From positions 1-22,174 of the forward strand of contig QUTJ01031819.1 in NCBI GenBank assembly GCA_003573635.1: 22,174 nt of DNA, written 5' to 3'. Under the pieces are notes generated by a model that saw only the letters and a program-made list of their open reading frames with translations, ran no database searches and had not been told where the DNA came from. Shown here piece by piece: positions 14,362 through 22,174 of the stretch (position 1 is the stretch's first letter; every line of letters starts with the position of its first letter). Origin of the DNA: Goniomonas avonlea (taxonomy: Eukaryota > Cryptophyceae > Goniomonadida > Goniomonadaceae). A program made the translations under genes and the position numbers.

Positions 14362-14832
14362 CCGCACGGAGCCACAAGCCTGCGAGGCTCTGTGTCCCTG
14401 AACTAATAAGTAACCAACTTACTGAGTAGTTGGCTGAAGTGTTAACGCACCGATAACTACTAGCTAGTACTAGTGCCTACTTCCTGTCGCTGGTTTATAA
14501 ACCAGCGGCTGGTTTAGATCGCTGGAAAATGTGGGTTTCGGTGATTAGCAATTACATCAGCGGTCACCCCCAAAAAATCTCGCCGACGGAATTACTCTAC
14601 TTTCGCTCTCCATTTGTTATTCAATGACTATAGCACGTGGCCAAACCAGCCGTCCGCTGGTTTCCTTAAACCAGGCTGGTTTACAACAAATAGGCACTAG
14701 CTAGTAGTCGAGTGACTCGAGTCTACTGGTCAGTCTGGTCTCGTAGCTAAGTTGTTAGGTACCGGTGCCGGTAGACGACCATGCATACAGGCTGGAAAGC
14801 CGCCAAAAGCGACTTCAAAGAGTCCCAAAGCG
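14362..14832. promoter_or_regulatory. Divergent spacer between channel and zinc-finger genes
   Basis: This 471-bp region contains the leaders of two divergent genes and is largely filled by an inverted-repeat element (14457-14707). A small extra hairpin, CCAACT..AGTTGG, lies at 14413-14432. No protein frame with support is present. Confidence 0.6.
14457..14707. mobile_element. MITE-like inverted-repeat element of about 251 bp
   Basis: The left end reads CTACTAGCTAGTACTAGTGC and the right end, reversed and complemented, reads CTACTAGCTAGTGCCTA, so the ends are inverted copies differing by a short insertion. Inward from them, both arms carry AAACCAGC and GCTGGTTT palindromes; the heptamer CTGGTTT or its complement occurs seven times (14490, 14499, 14509, 14643, 14657, 14668, 14676). 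The middle is unique and noncoding. This is the form of a miniature inverted-repeat transposable element, but no clear target-site duplication is visible. A cis-regulatory inverted repeat is the alternative. Confidence 0.6.
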
Positions 14833-15497
14833 ATGGCCTGGGCCGGGGACTTTGATTGCAGTGCATGCCGGAGAAAGCGACTAACAGCGACCGAGTTTTC
14901 AAAAAAGCAAATTGAAAAGGCATGTTTAGTTTCGTGTCCCCTTCTCAGATGCTTGACCCCGAGTAGAAACGAGCAGACAGCAGTTTTCTCATGAAGTGCA
15001 CTACTTGCGTTGAAGCAGCGGCAAACGCAGAGCGCGAAGAGGCTGCTTCCAAAAGAGCAGCAGTGGATTCTGTCACTGTTGGTGCGCAAGAAATGCACGA
15101 GTGTTCGGCCTGTCAGCAATCCCTACCTTCGTCATCTTTTGCGAACGCCCAGCTGCGCAATAAAGGTCCAGGAAAGCAGCGGTGCCAGACGTGCGTTTCA
15201 AGCGCTGAACGCGCCGAACGTGTGGCATTAGACGAGCAACGGGCACAGAAACTTCAGGATGCTCGTTCTGTCGCACGTCGCACCGCCGCGTGTGCAGCAA
15301 GCACGCCCGCAGAAATACTTGCCGCAGCCTCTGCAGAAGCAGGTGCGAAAAGAATTGCGGCGAGGTATTCCTGTTGAGTGCTCACGTGTGTTTTGGTAGC
15401 CGCGGAAGGCGAGGCTGTGACCGGGCTTCAGCCCGTACGAATGAGCCAAACTCGAGGGAGGGGTCGCGGAAGTTGGAGAGGCCGGGGTCGGGGCTAG
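14833..15497 (+). CDS. Tandem Stc1-like zinc-finger protein with RGG tail
   Basis: Three exons (14833-14923, 14977-15342, 15400-15497) with introns of 53 and 57 nt give about 184 aa. Two copies of one zinc-binding pattern are visible: FDCSAC..FSKKQ..KCTTCV (Cys 9, 12, 38, 41) and HECSAC..FANAQ..RCQTCV (Cys 73, 76, 100, 103). The spacing and the F-S/A-x-x-Q core resemble the Stc1 domain, known from the fission yeast protein linking RNAi to heterochromatin and common in fungal and algal proteins. Ala/Glu/Arg-rich helices follow each finger. The last 18 residues (MSQTRGRGRGSWRGRGRG) form an RGG box, typical of RNA binding. The family call is from memory and pattern, not a search. The last splice (donor GTGCGA at 15343, TAG acceptor) is required to reach the RGG frame; unspliced reading stops at 15375. 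The gene is convergent with the oxygenase gene, 66 bp apart. Confidence 0.75.
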
Positions 15498-15563
15498 TCC
15501 TATCAGCCGGGAAAAGCTTGAACTGCTTGGTACCAAAATGTATTATGGTTTTCGGCCTTTTGT

Positions 15564-16687
15564 CTATGCGCGCTCGTGGATGCGACCTTCCACTGTGTGA
15601 CCGAATGAAACGGATAATGACCCACCGGCCGCTCGGAGAGCCTCCACTGGCAGAGACAAGGTCAGGTCTTGGTCAACGGCGCACTGCTCAAGATCGAACA
15701 CGCAAGCCTGGGCTGTGCCTGCAGACACCTGGAATTCCTTACCCGCTGTCTCCAACGCGTCGGGTCGCAACCAACTGTGTGGACCAGGCTCATTGCCAAT
15801 CTGCTGCGAGATCGCAGCTGGGCACCGCTTCTTGCCAACAGGACGATGGCCAAGCCAAATATTGACCAGGAGCGTAACTCGGGGGTTTCCCGGTGATGGT
15901 TGAGTTTGCGCAAGTTGACCCAACGCGGCATGCAGCAACCGTCCATCGAACGACACGTGCTTGCCTATTTCAGGAAACGATATATAGCCGTGTGTCACAG
16001 TGTGTGATCGCAGCGTTCCGTCACTGACATCACTGTGAGCTTCTTGGAATTGAAAACTGCGAACCCACCTTGAAACTTCCGAGTCCAGGATCACGGTCGG
16101 CCCACCTGTCCAAGCTCAGCAATCAACAAGGGGGGCGGGTTAAAACAAGAGTACCATTATCTGTGAGATACGTGACGGTGGATATCTGGGGAAACTGAAA
16201 ATGGTGTGAACAAGGACTCCAGGAGTGTAGTTCTTACCACAAAGATTCCCAGTTCTGAGTGGAGTCGTTCATCTTTGTCCCAATGAAATCCTAGCGTGTC
16301 GGGAGTTCCATCATCATTCGCCCTCCGAACCTGGGCCCACCATTCCGCGCCGGACTTGTCACGCTCAAAACGAACCCCGCGAGTGTGCAGCTGGAACACT
16401 GCCTGAACAAATGATTCGATAACGTTTTGCGGGTCAGCTTCCGCAGGTAGCCAGAATGTGTCGGTCGTCATAGGAAACCCAGCAAGACTGCAAGATGCTT
16501 TGAGGGAGCGCAGGACGGTGTCTGGGAAATCGCAAAGATTCTCCCAGCTCCGAAATGAGGATTTCAGATGTTCTCGGTCAGTGTTAGGAATGTCACCGTT
16601 TCTTTCTAACTCAATGCAAAAGTCGTCCTCATCATCGCTGGCGCTTGCCCTGCAATAGTCATCCTCATCCTCGCTGCTCGCTGCCAT
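15564..16687 (-). CDS. Putative 2-oxoglutarate/Fe(II)-dependent oxygenase
   Basis: Three exons (16687-16238, 16194-16155, 16105-15564) with introns of 43 and 49 nt give about 343 aa. The order of motifs fits the double-stranded beta-helix oxygenases: an HxD pair in FHWDKDE (H135, D137), then VFPQISTVTYLTD and GGPTVILD, then KHVSFDGRLLHAA with the likely distal His (H222), and NPRVTLLVNIW with a candidate 2OG-binding Arg (R239). FPQ is gained by choosing the acceptor at 16195, which also makes the intron exactly 43 nt. The N-terminus is acidic (SSEDEDDY, SDDEDD). The substrate is unknown; prolyl-hydroxylase-like enzymes are the nearest named relatives I can offer. No signal peptide is seen. 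The ATG lies 66 bp from that of the divergent neighbour. Confidence 0.75.
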
Positions 16688-16753
16688 CGTTTTGACCTGT
16701 GCAGCCTGTACGAGTGGCGTTTGGGTTTCTCCGAGCCGCTCGCAGAGACAGCA
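16688..16753. promoter_or_regulatory. 66-bp bidirectional promoter region
   Basis: Only 66 bp separate the start codons of the oxygenase gene (minus) and the Cys-rich membrane protein gene (plus). Promoters and leaders must overlap each other or reach into the opposite gene. No TATA element is seen. A second in-frame ATG on the plus strand at 16760 is an alternative start. Confidence 0.5.
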
Positions 16754-17517
16754 ATGCCAATGTGGCCCAAATCTCGTCGGAATGATGATGAGGACATTGT
16801 AAATCTTCGTTTGTTGCCCCGACGAGATGTTGAGGACGGTGCTTTGTTTAGTGATTCGCACTCTCTTGATTTAGATTTGAGTGCGGTCAGAAGCAGTTGC
16901 CGTGGGCGCTACAATCCTGACGCGAACCGGTCTCGGTCTCGAATACGGGCCACAGCACTCCTTGCTCTTGAAGGATTTGCCGTGTATTTGATGGCAATTG
17001 CGTGGTAGGTGTAAGAATGTGATGAACCTCGACCAATTTTTTCCAGGGATTATGTTTTCCACAACAAATGGTGCGATTTTATTTTTCGGTGTGGGTGCAC
17101 ATGGAACTGGGATGGAGGGGACAAAAATTGCAACGTCCATAACCCTGATGGTACCAATGATCGCATTCGTACCACGTTTGATACTTTTTCTCAGGACCGC
17201 ACTGCCCTTGGTGCCAGCTCGGCCTTACCTACGACTGGTCTGCCTACTTTCTGGACACCTGGCCGTACTTCGTTTTTGGTTATGTTATCACCCGAAACAT
17301 GACTCGGTGAGTTGTGGATTCTGTGCCATGTGTCTGGGTGTTCTCACTCTAAGAGGTGTTTTGAACGAGTGAAGTGCGATTTTGTTGATGCTTCTGCAGG
17401 AACTCCCTACTCTCAGTTGTGCTTGGCGGTCCCGCCGGATGGGTCGTCTTTGGGCTGTTGAGCGCCATCATATGCAAGGTTGCGACCGGCTATCCATATT
17501 TCCTCTTTTGGGGATAG
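16754..17517 (+). CDS. Cys-rich multi-pass membrane protein with HNPxGPxCPWC motif
   Basis: Four exons (16754-17004, 17047-17150, 17195-17306, 17400-17517) with introns of 42, 44 and 93 nt give about 194 aa. A basic, polar N-terminus (about 65 residues, RSRSRIR) precedes a membrane segment (ATALLALEGFAVYLMAIAW). Next is a loop with seven cysteines and several tryptophans: W.DF.FRCGCTWNWDGG, then CNVHNPDGPHCPWC (about 112-125). Hydrophobic segments YFLDTWPYFVFGYVI and SVVLGGPAGWVVFGLLSAII follow, and the C-terminus ends YFLFWG. The CxC, C and CPWC arrangement suggests a metal site or disulfide-stabilised loop. I believe similar proteins exist in other protists as uncharacterised membrane proteins, but cannot verify this here. 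An alternative frame after 17510 (GDSFDTFPDHDF) was seen but no splice reaches it. The gene is convergent with the PDZ gene. Confidence 0.72.
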
Positions 17518-17622
17518 CTTTGACACTTTCCCGGATCACGACTTCCGTTCTGCTTGACAGAACCAGCCTGATTTATGCAATAATTGAATCCAGACGGGGC
17601 GTTCGGGCATCGCAACGTCAAG

Positions 17623-19522
17623 TCACACAAGCTCGGAAGTAACTGGTTGTTTCCCAGAATGCTGAATCTGTTGCTTCAGTGCAACAACCTGCGGTGTGTG
17701 AGCGGCAAGGCGAATCACCGCCAACACACACCTGCTCCTCCAAACGCTTGATGAACTCATCCTTGGCAGCGCTTTCCGTCTCGAGAGCCTTCTGCTGGCG
17801 AGCTCCCTGCTCCAGAGCGGCCTTTGCAAGGCCTAATTCTTTTGCCTGTAAACAAAATGAGATCAGGTCAATGGGTCAATTGTGCCTCTGATATTCGTGA
17901 CGACAGTCATCACTAAGGGTGGTACGGTTGAAAGGATAAAATGTGGAAGAATGGAGTTTTAGAATTATCAACTGAATTCGAACGTATAGAGCCACGCAGG
18001 TGAGAAGAGTGAGCACCTGGGCGTCGAGGGCTTGTTTCTGCTGGTCAAGGCCAGACCTGGCGCCTTCCTGAGCCTCATGTCCACGTTCCTTGTCAGCCAG
18101 CTGGCGACACGTCTCAGGACCACCGTGGAAAACAAAATGACAGATGCGTTGATGCTCGTGAAATGAGCAAAGATTGTCAATGCAAACAAGTGGAATACTT
18201 ACCTGAGCGGCAAGATTTTTGTTCTGCCTCAACTCGTTTTGTACTGCAATCTTGTACTGCTCAATCTCGCGCTTCTGCGCCTCGATTGTGGCCTTTTGCC
18301 TCTCAATGGTCTCGGCCAGCTGCTTCTCGATGTCGGACTGCTGTGCCAAAACGTTCTTGTTTTGGGCTCGCTCGTTGGAGAGTGTTGTGCTATCATGAAC
18401 CATCAGCACCACAGTCTGAAAACACGAGTAACATACCGACACTGGTCAAGCTCGCGCTTGAGAGTTTCAATTGCCTGAGCTTGTCTGTCCAGTGCCTCCT
18501 GAAAAACACTCCTGGTGAGTCCAGCATGAGGCGTGCCTGAAGTACCTTGTCCTGAGGACTCCGACCGGAAACAGAGGAACCTTTCTGCTGCACTTGTTGC
18601 AGCTCCCGACGCAAAGTCTCGATTGTGTTCTTCTGGCGCTCCATTGCATCAGCCATTTGTTGAGTATTCCCCAATCTGTTTGGTGTGTCAGCATGAGGCG
18701 GGACAGAGACAAGCACACCTTTTGATCTGCTGCTCCAGTTCCTGCTTTCTCACCTCAAGAGCATTAAGCTGAACAGGGTCTGCAGCTGAATGTCCAGGCA
18801 ATGCAACCGGAGGGCTAGAAATTTGAGAAACTGGAATCTGGGAGACCAGAGGCCCGGACTGGGGAAGTCTTTGCTGCGGACTGGCCAAAGCAGCCGGAGG
18901 TGGGGCCCCGGAAGAGACTTGCAACGGCTTCATCTCTAGCACTGCTCCAACTGGGACACTTCTAACTGGCTGCGGTTGCCCATCACCCTTGATTGTCACG
19001 TCGTATCTTTGCAGCAATTCTGCCGCTGGCACGTTTCAGAGAAGAAAAAACGAATCAATCCTTACAAATGAGAGTTGCACCGCGGACAACGTCTTTGAAC
19101 TGTTGCAACGAGTGAATTAGCACCCCATTGATCGTGCGAATCAGGTGAATTGAAGCCCAATCGTGGGCTCTTGCAGCGGCGCCGCCCGTGATGGATCCAG
19201 TCACCTGTCGGAGAGGGTCAGGCCCCAACAACTGCGAGAAAAAAGCAACCTTCAATTGCCGCCCATCTTCCTCAATTTCAAGTCCAAGCGACTCTTCTGG
19301 TGTCTTGGAAATTACCACAGTGAGTGGTCGCCACAGACTGATCACCAATGACCCAGTGAAGGAGCCCAGGGTCTCAACAGCATGGGGTGTATTCATACAA
19401 TGAATCCCATTGATGGACACAAGAATGTCGCCGACACGAAGAGCGCCAGTTCGTCCAGCCACTCCTTCCGGGTTTACAGCCACAATGTCCAGACGCTCGC
19501 CAAGACGAATGCCTAGACCCAT
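17623..19522 (-). CDS. Two-PDZ-domain coiled-coil protein
   Basis: Eight exons (19522-19066, 19025-18719, 18675-18546, 18498-18437, 18389-18203, 18100-18017, 17845-17732, 17688-17623) give about 468 aa; introns are 40, 43, 47, 47, 102, 171 and 43 nt. PDZ 1 covers about 1-70 (GIRLGE, GALRVGDILVSINGI). PDZ 2 covers about 74-150 (ESLGLEIEED, HLIRTINGVLIHSLQQFKD); its carboxylate loop is SLGL. A Pro/Ser/Gln-rich linker (about 155-235) leads to a long coiled coil full of RQK..IE..KRE repeats up to the end. PDZ domains bind C-terminal peptides, so this is probably a scaffold that dimerises through the coil. Two neighbours are channels, but their C-termini (SHLK and TTSY) are not checked as ligands. 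The acceptor of exon 6 could also be 12 nt upstream. The start is the first ATG; upstream in-frame codons lack ATG. Confidence 0.82.
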
Positions 19523-19773
19523 GGTTTCAAAAGGCAAGAGGGAGGAAGGGCCAACCCCCCGAGTTGAAGCACCTTCCTTCCCTTCGGGCCTATCCAGAAC
19601 TCTTAATAGGGGCCCCTAAGATCGACCAACAACAGCAGCCTGATAGATCTGGTTTGCCACTCTTTGTCTGCGGCTTGAAACGTCGCGACCGGTCGAGCCA
19701 ACTCAGCCAAGAGTGAGAGCAAAGGCTTGGCTGCGAGTGCCAACAGTTCGAAACTCCGTTCAAGCCAACATTG
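19523..19773. promoter_or_regulatory. Divergent spacer between PDZ and SK-like channel genes
   Basis: This 251-bp region holds both 5' leaders. It is C/T-rich next to the PDZ start on the transcribed strand (cttcctccctcttgcc). A 136-codon minus frame runs through it and through the channel's first exon, but it antisenses a better-supported frame and is dismissed. Confidence 0.45.
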
Positions 19774-22038
19774 ATGTCCAGAGACAGGCCTCGGACGATT
19801 ATTGACTCGGAGAACCTCGAGAATGAGCATACCGTGAGGTTTCAAGACAATCGGCGTGAGGGCTTCGCGCGAGAGGCTTCCCGCATTGCCACACCATCGA
19901 GTGCACTCACAGTCCAAGGGAGATCGTGGTCCGGTATTACGACTGATGGCACTCGGGATACACAGCGTCGATCGCCTCGCCACTCGCCTGGCACCGCCGC
20001 CGAACAATCGCACGCCGGTTCATTTGCCGAATCAGTTCTCTACGGAATGCCTCCGTCCAAGGCACATGCTTGCCCCACCAAACCCCTTACAATACCATTT
20101 ACGTTGTTCTCTGTATGTCGGTCTCGCTGTTTGCCCAGAACTTGACCTTGTTGTCTCAGTGGACTTCCGACTCCTCTCCACCACTGGGCGAAATGGACGG
20201 GATGATGCGATACGAGAGGGACAAGTGATATTTCCAAAGATTCAGCTTAAATACTGATGAGTCTTCAGGTTGAGGCATTGGACCAGGTGTTCCACAGGCA
20301 TTATCCTGTTCTGCTGCATCACCGGAATTATTGCAAACGAGCTTGAGTACGCCGAGGTTGGTGAATGCGTCAGCCACGCAAACGTATCCATACAGGTTCT
20401 GGTACCATTGTACTTGTTTCAGTCCCTGACTTCATTCGGGACCCTGATGCTTCTCGCTACCGTGTGGCAGGTGTGACAAGTTCGGACTGGTTGGCCTCGT
20501 TTTGCAACTTACTGTCGTTGTTAAAATCCGCATTGACTCGCTGTGCAGTCTCACAAGAGTATGTTCATCATGGAAAAGGCCACTGGGCAACGCAGCTGGG
20601 GAGCTGCGTTCGTCTCAGACAAGCACCGGTGCTTGACTCTTCTGTTTGAGTTTCTTGTGTGCGGGCTGCACGCGCCCCCAGGTCAGAAACGTGTCGCTGT
20701 TGTTTCTCATGACTTTTGGTGCGCAGGATACGTTTTCGGCGAGCAAGTTGTGTGTTTTGGGGTGCGTCCTCGTTGATTTCTGGCGATTTGTTTGCTCGGT
20801 GTTTGATGCAGTTGCTGCCAGTCCCAAGTTTTCTTCTCGGAATCCGTTCAAGCAAGATACAGCGTGCAGCTCCTTAATCTAGTGTTCATCTTGCGGCTGT
20901 ACCTGGTGGTGCGGTTCTTCCATCACAGCAGTCGTTTTGGACATGGAACTGCTCGGATTGTCTGTCAGCTCTACGGCCAGCCCTCCGGGAATGTAAGAGA
21001 TGCTGGGTTCTTTCGCACATTATTCGTGCAATAGATGACACTCGATGGGCCTACGTGAGTGAGTTGGGCTAACCATGCTTGACTTGGTTTTGCTCGTCTT
21101 GAAAGCTTTGTGATCGGCCAGTCTCACCTGATTTCTCATGTTTTGTTTGCGCAGCTTCTCAGTGTCAAGGATGCAGTGCACCAGCACCCTTGGATCACAT
21201 TCGGCACTCTCTATTTTGGTGGCATTATGGTGTGTGAATGACTGTGTCTCGTGTGTGAATGACTGTGCCTCATGCGCCACCTGTCTCTGTGCAGTCTGTC
21301 TTTGCGTCTGTGCACGCCGGCGAATGCTGACCCCGATGGTATTTTGGTGCGATGCTATCTGCCGTGAATGGTCCCGCTCGAATAGCTGTGCTTCCATCGA
21401 TTGCCTGTGACATTGCCGCTGTTTTCCCTCGCTCAGACAGGCGAGCAGGTATTTGCGTACTACATTTTGTGCTTCGAGCGTTCGTCAGGGCACGAGGTGG
21501 CTGGGGTCACGTGGGCGGCTCCAACATACGCGACCTGTGTTTGGTACGCTCTCAGACACAACAAGGGTCACCACGTTGCAAGTCGAACCCGCATGCCGGG
21601 TCACCACGTTTGTCGGGTGACCTTGGCCTTGCGCGTTTGTCGGGCCTTGCGCGTTTGTCGGGCCTTGCGAGAGGAAATCTGCGACAGCCCCTTGACAATC
21701 TCCTGTCAATCTCCTGTCAATCTCCTGTCAATCTCCTGTCAATCTCCTGTCAATCTCCTGTCAATCTCCTGTCAATCTCCTGTCAATCTTGTCAATCTCC
21801 TGCCAGTCTCCTCGCGCTTGTCAGTCACCGCCCCTCCAGGTTTGGGTGGACCGTTGTCAGCACTGTGGGGTTCGGCGACTGGGTTCCTCTCTCCGTGTTT
21901 GGGCGAGCGGCGACTGTCGTCCTGGGGGCCTACGGCACAATCGTCGTTGCGATGGTCGTCTCTTACGCCTACGCTTCGCTGATGCTCGGACCCACTGAGA
22001 ACAAGGTGAAGCGTCAGCGTGACACGACCAGTTATTGA
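19774..22038 (+). CDS. SK-like small-conductance K+ channel
   Basis: The model has nine exons: 19774-20112, 20160-20224, 20269-20470, 20549-20681, 20727-20746, 20822-20992, 21155-21229, 21449-21543 and 21840-22038. It gives about 432 aa. After a ~125-residue polar N-terminus come S1 (TGIILFCCITGIIANELE), S2 (LTSFGTLMLLATVWQ), S3 (LTLLFEFLVCGLHAPPG, like LEMLVCAIHPIPG of SK), S4 (LLNLVFILRLYLVVRFF, few charges as in SK), S5 (TFGTLYFGGIMVFAYYILCF), the pore W-FGWTVVSTVGFGD and S6 (GTIVVAMVVSYAYASLML). The pore helix spacing equals that of SK once the 296-nt intron 21544-21839 is removed. The filter is GFGD rather than GYGD. After S6 only about 24 residues remain, so the calmodulin-binding domain of animal SK is not visible, unless a donor at AAG|GTGAAG (22004) joins exons beyond the edge. 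Exon 5's donor may be 20746 or 20749. Confidence 0.85.
21565..21669 (+). repeat. Short direct repeats in the channel pore intron
   Basis: GGGTCACCACGTT occurs at 21565-21577 and 21598-21610. The 18-mer GGCCTTGCGCGTTTGTCG occurs at 21625-21642 and 21643-21660, followed by a partial third copy. All lie in the intron before the filter exon and appear to be local slippage or duplication products. Confidence 0.85.
21701..21788 (+). repeat. 11-bp minisatellite, eight perfect copies
   Basis: TCCTGTCAATC is repeated eight times without mismatch (21701-21788), followed by a shortened copy and degenerate copies to about 21815. The array is inside the intron that interrupts the channel pore. The unit is not a multiple of three, yet two reading frames stay open across it, so intron retention would give a repetitive peptide rather than an early stop. 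Confidence 0.95.
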
Positions 22039-22174
22039 ATCGGTTGAATTATCGGTGTGAGATCAATTGCATACTCCACAGAGTTGTGAGATATCCCTCA
22101 GCACACCCATACTCCATGTTATGACATGCCCCCTCTGCCCACCCATACTGGTTCCTCTGAGACACTGCCCGTAC
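22039..22174. other. Right edge downstream of the SK-like channel stop
   Basis: These 136 bases contain acceptor-like sites (ccacag at about 22076-22081, ccctcag at about 22094-22100) and short repeats of CACCCATACT. If the channel gene splices at 22004, this could be intron or a further exon open to the edge; otherwise it is 3' flank. It cannot be resolved here. Confidence 0.35.

Noticed and set aside
19603-20013. A 136-codon minus-strand frame opposite the channel's first exon
   Set aside because: The plus-strand frame there splices cleanly into the channel, and the minus frame has no motif.
20395-20421. A 27-nt in-frame intron (GTTCTG..TTTCAG) in the SK-like channel
   Set aside because: The segment reads VLVPLYLFQ, which supplies hydrophobic residues needed for S2, so it is better kept as coding.
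21437-21448. Acceptor at 21436 for the S5 exon
   Set aside because: It would add TGEQ inside membrane segment S5. The acceptor at 21448 keeps S5 hydrophobic and matches SK spacing.

Overview
This window looks like nuclear DNA of a unicellular eukaryote (a protist) with a compact, intron-rich genome. The gene content is eukaryotic: COG7, a Rab5-like GTPase, NSF, LIM and PDZ proteins, and voltage-gated-like and SK-type ion channels. Nearly every gene is cut by short GT-AG introns, typically 35-60 nt with a peak at exactly 43 nt, and spacers are often only 60-260 bp. GC content is moderate. I see no rRNA, tRNA, CRISPR, virus-like element or bacterial operon. The lineage cannot be fixed from the sequence alone.

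Twelve protein genes can be read, and they alternate strands perfectly from left to right: COG7 (-, partial), LIM-domain protein (+), an unrecognised membrane protein (-), Rab5-like GTPase (+), NSF ATPase (-), a small unrecognised protein (+), a cyclic-nucleotide-binding K+ channel (-), a tandem Stc1-like zinc-finger protein (+), a 2-oxoglutarate/Fe(II) oxygenase-like protein (-), a Cys-rich membrane protein (+), a two-PDZ coiled-coil protein (-) and an SK-like K+ channel (+). The genes therefore sit as divergent pairs sharing one 5' spacer (260, 120, 637, 471, 66 and 251 bp) and convergent pairs sharing a 3' spacer (360, 205, -13, 66 and 105 bp). One convergent pair overlaps by 13 bp of coding sequence.

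Three neighbours act in membrane traffic: COG7 (Golgi tethering), the Rab5-like protein (endosome) and NSF (SNARE recycling). Two genes encode K+-channel-like proteins of different families. Exon-intron models were built by hand from reading frame, splice signals and remembered human relatives; NSF, Rab, COG7 and the SK-like channel are the firmest. The most unusual features are the strict strand alternation, the 43-nt intron mode, a duplicated exon-intron unit in the coiled-coil gene, a duplicated 3' splice site in NSF whose upstream copy leads to an immediate stop, an inverted-repeat element in a divergent promoter, and an SK-type channel with no visible calmodulin-binding tail.
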